From Bacteroides pyogenes DSM 20611 = JCM 6294 (lineage in GTDB: Bacteria; Bacteroidota; Bacteroidia; Bacteroidales; Bacteroidaceae): 64,000 nt of DNA. The translations under genes and the position numbers were made by a program. Below the pieces are notes generated by a model that saw only the letters and a program-made list of their open reading frames with translations, was not told where the DNA came from and ran no database searches. Below are positions 9,281 to 17,625 of this stretch, piece by piece. Positions within the stretch are counted from its first letter, which is position 1; each line of letters begins with the position of its first letter. Where the stretch lies: contig NZ_ATZH01000026.1 in NCBI RefSeq assembly GCF_000428105.1, forward strand, positions 1 through 64,000, in the 5' to 3' direction.

Positions 9281-12200
9281 CAAGTCTCTGTACCAAGTTC
9301 CGCAAAGACTTTGCAGGTTTCGTACATTGGTATGCAGACACAGGAAGTGGGGATTAAAGCGAATTTGAAAATCATCTTGAAATCTGCTGCTCAACAGATT
9401 GATGAGGTGATGGTAGTGGCTTATGGAACAGCAAAGAAGTCTTCTTTTACAGGTTCGGCAGCGACTGTTAAAGCAGACAAAATAGAACAACGTCAAGTCT
9501 CCAATATAACTGGAGCTATGTCCGGTATAGTAGCTGGCGTGCAGGTGACCAGTAGCAACTCCGGGGGGCAGCCGGGAGTTGCGTCTAAATTGCGTATTCG
9601 CGGTGTAGGCTCAATGGCTGCTGGTAATGAGCCGTTGTATGTTATTGACGGGGTTCCTTTCGATGGAGATTTGTCTACTCTTAATCCTTCAGATATTGAG
9701 TCGACGACAGTGTTGAAAGATGCCGCCTCCAATGCTTTATATGGTGCTCGTGGTGCAAACGGTGTTGTCTTGTTAACTACTAAAAAGGGAAAAATAGGAG
9801 ATGCAGTTATTACTTTAGATGCAAAATGGGGAACTAATTCAAGAGCAGTTCCTAACTACGATGTGCTCAAGAACCCGGCAACGTATTTGGAAAAAGCTTA
9901 TGAAGCAATTTACAATAGCGTGTTCGGGACAAGTAAATATCCCACAGTGGAAGCTGCCCATAAAAGGGCTAATGCCTTACTTCCGACTAATAGTGGCGGT
10001 GGATTGGGATACCAAATATATACTGTTCCGGCCGGAGAGTATCTGATAGGTATGGATGGTAAGTTGAATCCCAAAGCGACATTGGGATATTCGGATGGGA
10101 CTTACTATTATACGCCGGACGATTGGTATAATGAATTATTTGATAAAGGTAATCTTCGTCAAGAATATAATGTCGCTATTTCTGGGGCTTCTGAAAAAAT
10201 AAATTATTATATGTCTGCCGGCTATTTGGATGATAGCGGTTTGATTGCAGGATCGGGATTTAAACGCTATTCTACGCGATTAAAGGCTGATTATCAGGCA
10301 AAAAAATGGTTGAAGATCGGTGCGAATGTTGCCTATACAAACTATAATATGGAGTATCCGGCAAGTCAGGATAATAAGTCAGGTAATTCTTCTGCCAATT
10401 TATTTTATATAGCTAATAATATCGCTCCTATCTATCCGATGTATAGCCGTGATGCGGAAGGTAATATTCGAAAAGACAGCTATGGATTTACTGTATATGA
10501 TTTTGGTGATCGAACTACCGGGGGGAAATTTAAACGTACATTCATGAGTGGATCTAATCCGGCTGTAATGGTGGAATTAGATAAGCGCAGTTATAAGGCT
10601 GATGTGTTAAGTAGCCGATGGTATGCTACTGTAAATTTATACGAAGGGTTAAAGTTTACTTATAACATTGGGCTTGATGTAGATAATACAACTTATAGAC
10701 GTTTGTACAATGCATATTATGGACAATATGCTCAGGTAGGTGGTATCGTATATGCGGGCTCGAATCGCACATATGGTTTTAACCAGCAACAATTGCTTAC
10801 TTATTTGAAAGAGTTTGGGAAGCACTCCTTTGATTTCCTTATAGGTCATGAAGCTTATGACTATAAATATAATTATCTTAGAGGAAGTAAGGAGAAATTG
10901 TTTAACCCATCGATAATTGAGATTGATAATGCTATTAAAAACCCGTCAATAAATTCATATACTGATAATTATGCGACAGAAGGTTGGTTAAGCCGCATTC
11001 AATATGATTATAATGGGAAATACATTTTTAGTGCTTCTTATCGTCGCGATGCCTCTTCGCGATTTTTGAAAGAAAATCGTTGGGGTAATTTCGGTTCCTT
11101 GGGAGGGGCTTGGGTGGTAACCAAGGAGGATTTTATGAAAAACCTTACTTGGATAGACTTCTTGAAGTTTAAAATGAGCTATGGAGTTCAGGGTAATGAT
11201 GCCCTTCTTTTTACAGATAAAGAGACACAGAACTATTATCCCTATATGGACCAATATAAAATCTCTAATAACAATGATAATTTTGCTACATCTTTGGAGT
11301 ATAAAGGAAACAAAAATATCACATGGGAAACGTCTTACTCTTTCAATACTGGATTTGATTTTACTTTATTTAAGGAGAAACTAAATGGAGGTATAGAATA
11401 TTTTAATAGAAAGACTACTGATTTGTTGTATTACATGCCTGTAAATCCATCGAATGGGTATGCTTTTTATCCGAAGAATGTGGGCTCAATTTCTAATAGT
11501 GGGTTAGAGTTTGATCTGAATTACAATGTTGTAAAAAATAGAGACATAAATTGGAATGTATATATTAATGCTACATTTATTAAAAATAAGATTAACGAAC
11601 TAGCTCCGGAACTAGAGGGCCAATTAATTGATGGGAGCCGTATCTATAAAGAAGGCAAATCAATGTATCAAATGTATCTTAGGAGATATGCGGGAGTCAG
11701 TGAGAAGGGAGAGGCTCTTTACTATATCAAAACTAAAGATGCGGATGGGAAAGAAGTATTAGGCACTACTACCGAATGGAATAAGGCAGACCGTTTTGAA
11801 ACAGGTGATTTATTATCTGATGTATATGGTGGATTCGGAACTACAATTAATGCTTATGGTTTCGATTTCTCTATTTCTTGTGCTTACCAGTTGGGAGGTA
11901 AGATATACGATGGAGCTTATGCCTCATTTATGCATCCGGGAAGTGCGTCTCGTGCCGGTCAAAACTGGCATAAGGACATTTTGAAGTCTTGGTCGGCGGC
12001 AAACAGTAAAACAGATATTCCTCGAGTTAACGCATCCGATCAATACACAAATAGTGCTTCCGATCGATTTATTATAAGCTCTAATTACTTGGATATTACG
12101 AATATCACATTAGGATATACTTTGCCTATCTCTTTGATTAAAAAAGTCCAAGTGAATAGCTTACGCGTATATTTGGCAGCAGATAATGTGGCTCTCTTTT

Positions 12201-12304
12201 CCAAACGAAAAGGGCTTGATCCGCGGCAATCCTACACATCGGCCAATGCTTATACATATTCGCCCATGCGTACGATTTCTGGCGGTATAAAAATTACATT
12301 TTAG
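9281..12304 (+). CDS. Silent SusC/RagA transporter lacking start and signal peptide
   Basis: An open frame of about 1000 codons coding for nearly all of a SusC protein: the end of the carboxypeptidase-like domain (VPSSAKTLQVSYIGMQ), plug (AYGTAKKSSFTG, NEPLYVIDGVPFDG, ARGANGVVLLTTKKG) and the whole barrel to a C-terminal Phe (GGIKITF). It has no ATG, no signal peptide and no promoter. The only upstream start-like codon in frame is a TTG at 9275 overlapping the recombinase stop, which would give a protein without a signal. In the present orientation it is thus silent. After inversion codons 1-65 of the left susC would join in frame at Val-Pro-Ser-Ser, giving 1069 residues. The frame carries no stops or frameshifts, which argues that it is a functional cassette and not a dead gene. 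Confidence 0.9.
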   Translation, partial: QVSVPSSAKTLQVSYIGMQTQEVGIKANLKIILKSAAQQIDEVMVVAYGTAKKSSFTGSAATVKADKIEQRQVSNITGAMSGIVAGVQVTSSNSGGQPGVASKLRIRGVGSMAAGNEPLYVIDGVPFDGDLSTLNPSDIESTTVLKDAASNALYGARGANGVVLLTTKKGKIGDAVITLDAKWGTNSRAVPNYDVLKNPATYLEKAYEAIYNSVFGTSKYPTVEAAHKRANALLPTNSGGGLGYQIYTVPAGEYLIGMDGKLNPKATLGYSDGTYYYTPDDWYNELFDKGNLRQEYNVAISGASEKINYYMSAGYLDDSGLIAGSGFKRYSTRLKADYQAKKWLKIGANVAYTNYNMEYPASQDNKSGNSSANLFYIANNIAPIYPMYSRDAEGNIRKDSYGFTVYDFGDRTTGGKFKRTFMSGSNPAVMVELDKRSYKADVLSSRWYATVNLYEGLKFTYNIGLDVDNTTYRRLYNAYYGQYAQVGGIVYAGSNRTYGFNQQQLLTYLKEFGKHSFDFLIGHEAYDYKYNYLRGSKEKLFNPSIIEIDNAIKNPSINSYTDNYATEGWLSRIQYDYNGKYIFSASYRRDASSRFLKENRWGNFGSLGGAWVVTKEDFMKNLTWIDFLKFKMSYGVQGNDALLFTDKETQNYYPYMDQYKISNNNDNFATSLEYKGNKNITWETSYSFNTGFDFTLFKEKLNGGIEYFNRKTTDLLYYMPVNPSNGYAFYPKNVGSISNSGLEFDLNYNVVKNRDINWNVYINATFIKNKINELAPELEGQLIDGSRIYKEGKSMYQMYLRRYAGVSEKGEALYYIKTKDADGKEVLGTTTEWNKADRFETGDLLSDVYGGFGTTINAYGFDFSISCAYQLGGKIYDGAYASFMHPGSASRAGQNWHKDILKSWSAANSKTDIPRVNASDQYTNSASDRFIISSNYLDITNITLGYTLPISLIKKVQVNSLRVYLAADNVALFSKRKGLDPRQSYTSANAYTYSPMRTISGGIKITF
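9289..9350. repeat. Right inverted repeat of the susC switch
   Basis: Inverted partner of 7126-7187: 42 bp identical from 9289, then two mismatches (9331 and 9337) up to 9350, after which similarity drops. The palindromic core GCAAAG-N-CTTTGC is at 9302-9314. It starts 11 bp after the recombinase stop and encodes VPSSAKTLQVSYIGMQTQEV in frame with the downstream susC. Confidence 0.92.
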
Positions 12305-12333
12305 AATCTTGTAATATTTAAATATTTAAGAAT

Positions 12334-13965
12334 ATGAATAAGTATAAGAAGTTTATATATATCCTTCCCACAGCTTTTTTAATGTTGGCGGTTTCATGCA
12401 CAGATCTTGATGCAGTCCCTGAAGGAGGAACTATGACAACGGATCAAAAAGAAAAGGTTCAATCTTCCGATCCGTCTAAATTGGAGGCTGATGTGACAGC
12501 ACTCTCGGCATTGCTTACAAAGTATGGAGCTATTTATGACTGGGCTGGAAGAATGAATCATTTTGATTTTGGTTTTTCTTCTGTCTGCTTGATGTTAGAT
12601 ACAAGTGGGATGGATATGCCTTCAGAAAATACCGGATATAATTGGTATAATGATGAACTGTTAATGACAGATCGTACTGAGACTGGGCGTGTAACATATT
12701 TTATGTGGAATCAGTTTTATAGTCATATAAAAAAGTGTAATGATATTTTGCAAATAGCTCCCTCAAATACAGAAAGTGTGCTATTGAAAAAATATCGTGG
12801 ACAAGCACTTGCCAATCGTGCATGGGCTTATTTGAATTTGATACAAATTTATCAGTTTACATACAAGGGCCATGAGGAAGCCCCTGGAGTACCTGTTATT
12901 ACCGAAGATATGACTGTTGAGCAAATCAATAATAATCCGCGTGCATCGGTGAAGAATGTGTATACACGTATCATGGAGGATTTGAATGAGGCCGTTACTT
13001 TATTAACTGAAGATCGTTCTGATAAATCACAGGTGAACCTGAATGTAGCATACGGAATTCGTGCACGTGCTAATCTGTTGATGAATAATTGGCAAGCTGC
13101 GGCAGAAGATGCGGGAAAGGCTCTTTTGGGATACTCTCCTTACTCAAGAGAAGCAGTAAGCAAACCGACATTCAATGATGCAAGAGATAATGATTCATGG
13201 CTATGGGCAAGTATCGTGACTGAAGAAAATGATATTGTTAAATCAGGTATATTGAATTTCCCATCCATGATGTGTTCTTTTACAGGGAATGGGTATTCCC
13301 CCGGTTATGCCGCACGCTATATAAACAGTAAATTATATGATCAGATTCCTGAAACAGATGTAAGAAAAGGATGGTGGGCTGAAGCGGAAGAAATAATAGA
13401 GAATGGAGAGCTTGTAGGTTATGATTTTACAAAGTCTCGTAATGTAGACTGGACTTGGAAAATTAATGAGGGAGGCCAAGATTATAATATTGCTGAATAT
13501 TTAGGTTGGAGAGCACCTTATTTGAATGTTAAGTTTGGTCCATATAAGAATATTTATAATAATCCGACTAATGCATGTGATTTCCCATTGATGCGGGCTG
13601 AAGAAATGATATTAATTAGGGCTGAAGCCTTTGCACAGCAGGACAAGAATGGAGAGGCAGCAATTGCTCTGAAAGAATTGATGAAAGAACGAGATAAAAG
13701 TTGGAATGAGGCAAGTGTGACGGTTGATGATATTTGGCTTCAACGCCGGATTGAACTTTGGGGTGAAGGTTTTTCTTTTTTTGATCTTATGCGTTTGAAG
13801 AAACCATTGGACAGAACAGAAGCGAATTATCCTGCAGCTGCTGCTTTCAATCTTCCGGCAGAGTCTCAAATTTTTTTATGGTTGATTCCGGAGGATGAAA
13901 TTAATCAAAACAAAGGACTTAATAAAGAGGACAATAATCCCATAGCGACTATTCCTAAACCGTAG
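12334..13965 (+). CDS. SusD/RagB family lipoprotein of the silent cassette
   Basis: A 543-residue SusD-type lipoprotein with lipobox AVSC (Cys22) followed by TDLDAVPEGG. Family marks include FMWNQFYSHIKKCNDIL, KYRGQALANRAWAYLNLIQIY (TPR region), FPLMRAEEMILIRAEAFAQ and the C-terminal RRIELWGEGFSFFDLMRLKKP, the usual RagB/SusD signature. It starts 29 bp after the silent susC and should be co-transcribed with it. With no promoter seen between the recombinase and this gene, it is probably off together with its SusC until the segment flips. It differs in type from the SusD at 2513-4183, so switching would change the captured ligand. The ligand is unknown. Confidence 0.92.
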   Translation: MNKYKKFIYILPTAFLMLAVSCTDLDAVPEGGTMTTDQKEKVQSSDPSKLEADVTALSALLTKYGAIYDWAGRMNHFDFGFSSVCLMLDTSGMDMPSENTGYNWYNDELLMTDRTETGRVTYFMWNQFYSHIKKCNDILQIAPSNTESVLLKKYRGQALANRAWAYLNLIQIYQFTYKGHEEAPGVPVITEDMTVEQINNNPRASVKNVYTRIMEDLNEAVTLLTEDRSDKSQVNLNVAYGIRARANLLMNNWQAAAEDAGKALLGYSPYSREAVSKPTFNDARDNDSWLWASIVTEENDIVKSGILNFPSMMCSFTGNGYSPGYAARYINSKLYDQIPETDVRKGWWAEAEEIIENGELVGYDFTKSRNVDWTWKINEGGQDYNIAEYLGWRAPYLNVKFGPYKNIYNNPTNACDFPLMRAEEMILIRAEAFAQQDKNGEAAIALKELMKERDKSWNEASVTVDDIWLQRRIELWGEGFSFFDLMRLKKPLDRTEANYPAAAAFNLPAESQIFLWLIPEDEINQNKGLNKEDNNPIATIPKP

Positions 13966-14055
13966 AAGTTGTTTATTATAAGGACCGTTTAGGAGATCTG
14001 AAAGTTTTATGCCAAACTTTTCGATGTTAGATGCCTAATCGTTCTTAATGTTATA

Positions 14056-14112
14056 AATAGGTAAGGCTGCTTCATTCACTCTGTGAAGTTGATAGCCTTA
14101 CTTATTTTTTTA
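14056..14112 (+). terminator. Terminator of the right susCD cassette
   Basis: A 13-bp stem with one G-U (14056-14068 with 14094-14106) and an inner CTTCA/TGAAG stem, followed by a run of T. It ends the right-hand SusC/SusD unit about 90 bp after susD and isolates it from hflX. Confidence 0.8.
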
Positions 14113-14171
14113 TAAGTGGAGTATAATATTTGCTCTTCTTATTATTTGAACGCAAATTCAATTAACTTAAG

Positions 14172-14203
14172 TTTGACTTTTAGATTAGCTTCATGTATAT
14201 TTG
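14172..14203 (+). promoter_or_regulatory. hflX promoter
   Basis: TTTG at 14172-14175 and TATATTTG at 14196-14203 with 20 bp between, a near-ideal Bacteroides housekeeping promoter. The start of transcription near 14210 rules out the in-frame ATG at 14201 as the start of hflX. Confidence 0.8.
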
Positions 14204-14227
14204 TGGCGATTTGTTATAAGACGATAC

Positions 14228-15487
14228 ATGAAAGAATTTATAATATCCGAAGCTAAAGTAGAGAGCGCTGTGCTGGTGGGGCTCATCACCCAGGCACAAG
14301 ATGAACGTAAGACGAATGAATATCTGGACGAATTGGCTTTCCTTGCCGAAACGGCCGGAGCTGAGGTGGTGAAAAGATTTACGCAAAGGTTGCCGACAGC
14401 TAATTCGGTGACTTATGTGGGAAAAGGAAAACTGGATGAGATAAAGCAATATATACTTAACGAGGAGGAAGAGGAGCGGGAAGTAGGGATGGTCATTTTC
14501 GATGACGAACTTTCAGCGAAACAAATTCGTAATATTGAAGCTGAACTGAAAGTAAAAATTCTCGATAGGACTTCGCTGATTCTTGATATATTCGCCATGC
14601 GCGCACAAACGGCAAATGCCAAAACTCAAGTGGAGTTGGCGCAATATAAATATATGTTGCCGCGCTTGCAGCGTTTATGGACGCACTTGGAACGCCAGAG
14701 CGGCGGATCGGGTAGCGGTAGCGGGAAAGGAGGTTCTGTCGGTTTGCGCGGACCGGGTGAAACACAGCTTGAGATGGACCGCCGTATTATCTTAAACCGT
14801 ATGTCGTTGCTGAAAGAGCGTTTGGTAGAAATAGACAAACAAAAAGCCACGCAACGTAAAAATCGCGGACGGATGATTCGTGTGGCATTGGTAGGCTATA
14901 CCAATGTAGGCAAATCTACTATGATGAATCTGCTGTCGAAGAGCGAAGTTTTTGCTGAGAATAAGTTGTTTGCTACACTGGATACCACCGTGCGCAAAGT
15001 GATTATCGATAACCTTCCTTTCCTATTGTCCGATACGGTAGGCTTTATTCGTAAACTGCCGACTGACTTAGTGGATTCTTTTAAATCTACATTGGATGAG
15101 GTGAGGGAGGCCGACCTGCTTGTGCATGTGGTAGATATTTCGCACCCCGGATTTGAGGAGCAAATTGAGATTGTGAATAAAACTTTGGCTGACATCGGAG
15201 GTGGCGGAAAGCCTATGATTCTCGTTTTTAACAAGATAGATGCTTATACTTATATAGAAAAAGCTCCTGACGACCTTACCCCCCCGACAAAAGAAAACTT
15301 AACACTCGAAGATCTGATGAAGACATGGATGGCTAAAATGGAGGATAGCTGCCTTTTTATTTCCGCCCGTGACAGAATCCATATAGATGAACTGAAAAGT
15401 GTTGTTTACAAAAGAGTGAAAGAATTGCACGTTCAGAAATATCCCTATAACGATTTTCTTTATCAGATTTACGACGAGGAAGAGTAA
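14228..15487 (+). CDS. hflX: GTPase HflX
   Basis: A 419-residue ribosome-associated GTPase; HflX binds the 50S subunit and splits stalled ribosomes under stress. It has the N-terminal HflX domain (1-150), a Gly/Ser-rich linker (159-172), the family signature GLRGPGETQLEMDRR (172-186), then the G domain with P-loop GYTNVGKST (223-231), DTVGF (269-273) and NKID (335-338). The Gly/Ser-rich linker is more regular than usual but otherwise the protein is normal in length. Start chosen at 14228 (MKEFIISEAK) because the promoter lies on top of the earlier ATG. Followed 60 bp later by a DUF4954 gene on the same strand. Confidence 0.95.
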   Translation: MKEFIISEAKVESAVLVGLITQAQDERKTNEYLDELAFLAETAGAEVVKRFTQRLPTANSVTYVGKGKLDEIKQYILNEEEEEREVGMVIFDDELSAKQIRNIEAELKVKILDRTSLILDIFAMRAQTANAKTQVELAQYKYMLPRLQRLWTHLERQSGGSGSGSGKGGSVGLRGPGETQLEMDRRIILNRMSLLKERLVEIDKQKATQRKNRGRMIRVALVGYTNVGKSTMMNLLSKSEVFAENKLFATLDTTVRKVIIDNLPFLLSDTVGFIRKLPTDLVDSFKSTLDEVREADLLVHVVDISHPGFEEQIEIVNKTLADIGGGGKPMILVFNKIDAYTYIEKAPDDLTPPTKENLTLEDLMKTWMAKMEDSCLFISARDRIHIDELKSVVYKRVKELHVQKYPYNDFLYQIYDEEE

Positions 15488-15547
15488 TAATTGATAGGTC
15501 GCTCATGTGAATGGGAGAACGGCGTATCCATACATTATATATCCGTT

Positions 15548-17542
15548 ATGAAAGATTATCGCAGGTTGACTGAAGATGAAGTTCTTCAGTTAAAGAGTCA
15601 ATCATGTCTGGCTGATGATTGGGGAAAAGTTTTGGTAGCCAATGGATTCAATGGTGAGTATGTGCATCATACCCGTTTCTCCGGAGAAGTAAAATTAGGC
15701 GTATTTGATGCGGATTTTACATTGCCCGGAGGTATTAGGAAACATTCGGGATTACGGCATGTTACGTTGCATAATGTAACGGTGGGAGATAACTGCTGCA
15801 TTGAGAATATACAAAATTATATTGCCAATTATGAGATTGGCAATGACACGTTTATCGAAAATGTAGATATCATTCTGGTAGACGGAGTAAGCACTTTCGG
15901 TAATGGGGTGGAAGTGTCGGTACTCAACGAAACAGGAGGGCGGGAAGTTTTGATCAATGATAAGCTGTCGGCGCATCAGGCATATATTCTAGCGCTTTAC
16001 CGGCATCGTCCGGAGTTGATTAACCGTATGAAAGCAATTACGGACTATTATTCTAATAAGCATGCTTCGACCGTAGGTAGCATAGGCAACCATGTAATGA
16101 TTGTAAATGCCGGATCGATAAAAAATGTCCGGATAGGTGATTATTGCCATATTTGCGGAACCAGCCGTCTTTCCAACGGAAGTATCAACAGTAACGTAAC
16201 AGCTCCCGTGCATTTGGGGCATGGAGTGATTTGTGACGATTTTATTATTTCTTCCGGTTCCGATGTGGACGATGGGACGATGTTAACTCGTTGTTTTGTA
16301 GGACAAGCTTGCAAGTTGGGGCATAATTATTCGGCTTCAGATTCTTTATTCTTTAGTAACTGCCAAGGGGAAAACGGTGAGGCGTGCGCTATTTTTGCCG
16401 GTCCTTTTACCGTGACACATCATAAGTCCACTTTGCTCATTGCCGGGATGTTCTCCTTTATGAACGCAGGTTCGGGATCAAATCAGAGCAATCATATGTA
16501 TAAATTGGGCCCTATTCATCAGGGTACAATGGAAAGAGGAGCGAAGACAACTTCTGATTCGTACATTTTGTGGCCGGCACGTGTGGGGGCTTTCTCATTG
16601 GTGATGGGACGCCATGTGAATCATGCCGACACTTCTAACCTTCCTTTCTCGTATTTGATTGAACAACAAAATACAACTTATTTGGTTCCCGGAGTGAATT
16701 TGAGAAGTGTGGGTACTATCCGCGATGCTCAGAAATGGCCGAAACGGGATAATCGGAAAGATCCGAATTGTTTGGATCACATTAATTATAACCTGCTGAG
16801 TCCTTATACAATTCAAAAAATGTTCAAAGGACGCGCTATCCTGAAAGAGTTGAAACGTGTCTCCGGCGAAACATCCGAGATTTATTCTTTTCAGAGCGCC
16901 AAAATTAAGAATTCTTCTTTGAATAATGGAATTAGGTTGTACGAAATAGCGATTCATAAGTTTCTCGGAAACTCAATTATTAAACGACTCGAGGGTATTA
17001 ATTTCCAAAGTAATGAAGAGATTCGCCGACGGTTGAAGCCTGATACGGAAATCGGTACGGGTGAATGGGTGGATATTTCGGGGCTGATAGCTCCTAAAAG
17101 TGAAATAGACCGTTTGCTCGATGGCATAGAAAATGGTTCTGTCAACCGCTTGAAGTCGATTAATAGCTCGTTTGCGGAAATGCATGAAAATTATTATACT
17201 TATGAATGGACTTGGGCATATCATAAAATACGGGAGTTTTATGGATTGGATCCGGATAAGATAACGGCTGAAGATATAATTGCCATTGTGAAAGCTTGGA
17301 AAGAGGCTGTCGTCGGGCTGGACCGAATGGTATACGATGACGCTCGAAAAGAATTCTCTCTTTCTTCCATGACCGGCTTTGGGGCTGATGGAACCCGTGA
17401 TGAAATGAAGATGGATTTTGAACAGGTACGCGGAGATTTTGAAAGCAACTTATTCGTGAAAGCGGTATTGAAGCACATTGAAGAAAAAACGGCATTGGGC
17501 GATGAACTGATTCGGCGGATCTCCGGTATTCCCAACGCATGA
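15548..17542 (+). CDS. DUF4954 family protein
   Basis: A 664-residue cytosolic protein of the DUF4954 family, common in Bacteroidetes. The first 400 residues contain many short turns of the hexapeptide type (VTVGDNCCIENIQNY, VRIGDYCHICGTSRL, VHLGHGVICDDF), suggesting a left-handed beta-helix as in acyl- or nucleotidyl-transferases. A conserved stretch near 310-340 has TVTHHKSTLLIAGMF, and 364-390 has LWPARVGAFSLVMGRH. The last 200 residues are helical. The reaction is not known; a transferase or sugar-nucleotide role is only a guess from the fold. Start placed at MKDYRRLTEDEV, the usual family start. Confidence 0.8.
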   Translation: MKDYRRLTEDEVLQLKSQSCLADDWGKVLVANGFNGEYVHHTRFSGEVKLGVFDADFTLPGGIRKHSGLRHVTLHNVTVGDNCCIENIQNYIANYEIGNDTFIENVDIILVDGVSTFGNGVEVSVLNETGGREVLINDKLSAHQAYILALYRHRPELINRMKAITDYYSNKHASTVGSIGNHVMIVNAGSIKNVRIGDYCHICGTSRLSNGSINSNVTAPVHLGHGVICDDFIISSGSDVDDGTMLTRCFVGQACKLGHNYSASDSLFFSNCQGENGEACAIFAGPFTVTHHKSTLLIAGMFSFMNAGSGSNQSNHMYKLGPIHQGTMERGAKTTSDSYILWPARVGAFSLVMGRHVNHADTSNLPFSYLIEQQNTTYLVPGVNLRSVGTIRDAQKWPKRDNRKDPNCLDHINYNLLSPYTIQKMFKGRAILKELKRVSGETSEIYSFQSAKIKNSSLNNGIRLYEIAIHKFLGNSIIKRLEGINFQSNEEIRRRLKPDTEIGTGEWVDISGLIAPKSEIDRLLDGIENGSVNRLKSINSSFAEMHENYYTYEWTWAYHKIREFYGLDPDKITAEDIIAIVKAWKEAVVGLDRMVYDDARKEFSLSSMTGFGADGTRDEMKMDFEQVRGDFESNLFVKAVLKHIEEKTALGDELIRRISGIPNA

Positions 17543-17560
17543 AAAAAACGGCTTCTTCTG

Positions 17561-17590
17561 TTGATGAATCATTCTTAATCATTACCTTTG
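17561..17590 (+). promoter_or_regulatory. Fumarase promoter
   Basis: TTG at 17561-17563 and TACCTTTG at 17583-17590, 19 bp apart, fit the Bacteroides promoter consensus. Transcription would begin near 17597, about 30 nt before the fumarase ATG. Confidence 0.75.
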
Positions 17591-17625
17591 TGTCACTAAC
17601 TAACTTTACGTAATAAAAAAAGCTT

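Larger units (their letters stand above)
7188..9288. mobile_element. Invertible DNA segment (promoter, susC start module, recombinase)
   Basis: A 2.1-kb segment bounded by the 62-bp inverted repeats. It carries the first 65 codons of susC including the signal peptide, the promoter at 7438-7467, a 548-bp AT-rich stretch, a 74-bp palindromic element and the tyrosine recombinase gene. Because both repeats keep the susC frame, flipping it would connect the promoter and signal peptide to the right-hand susC and leave the left one without a start. Inversion itself is inferred from the structure; only one orientation is seen here. Confidence 0.85.
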
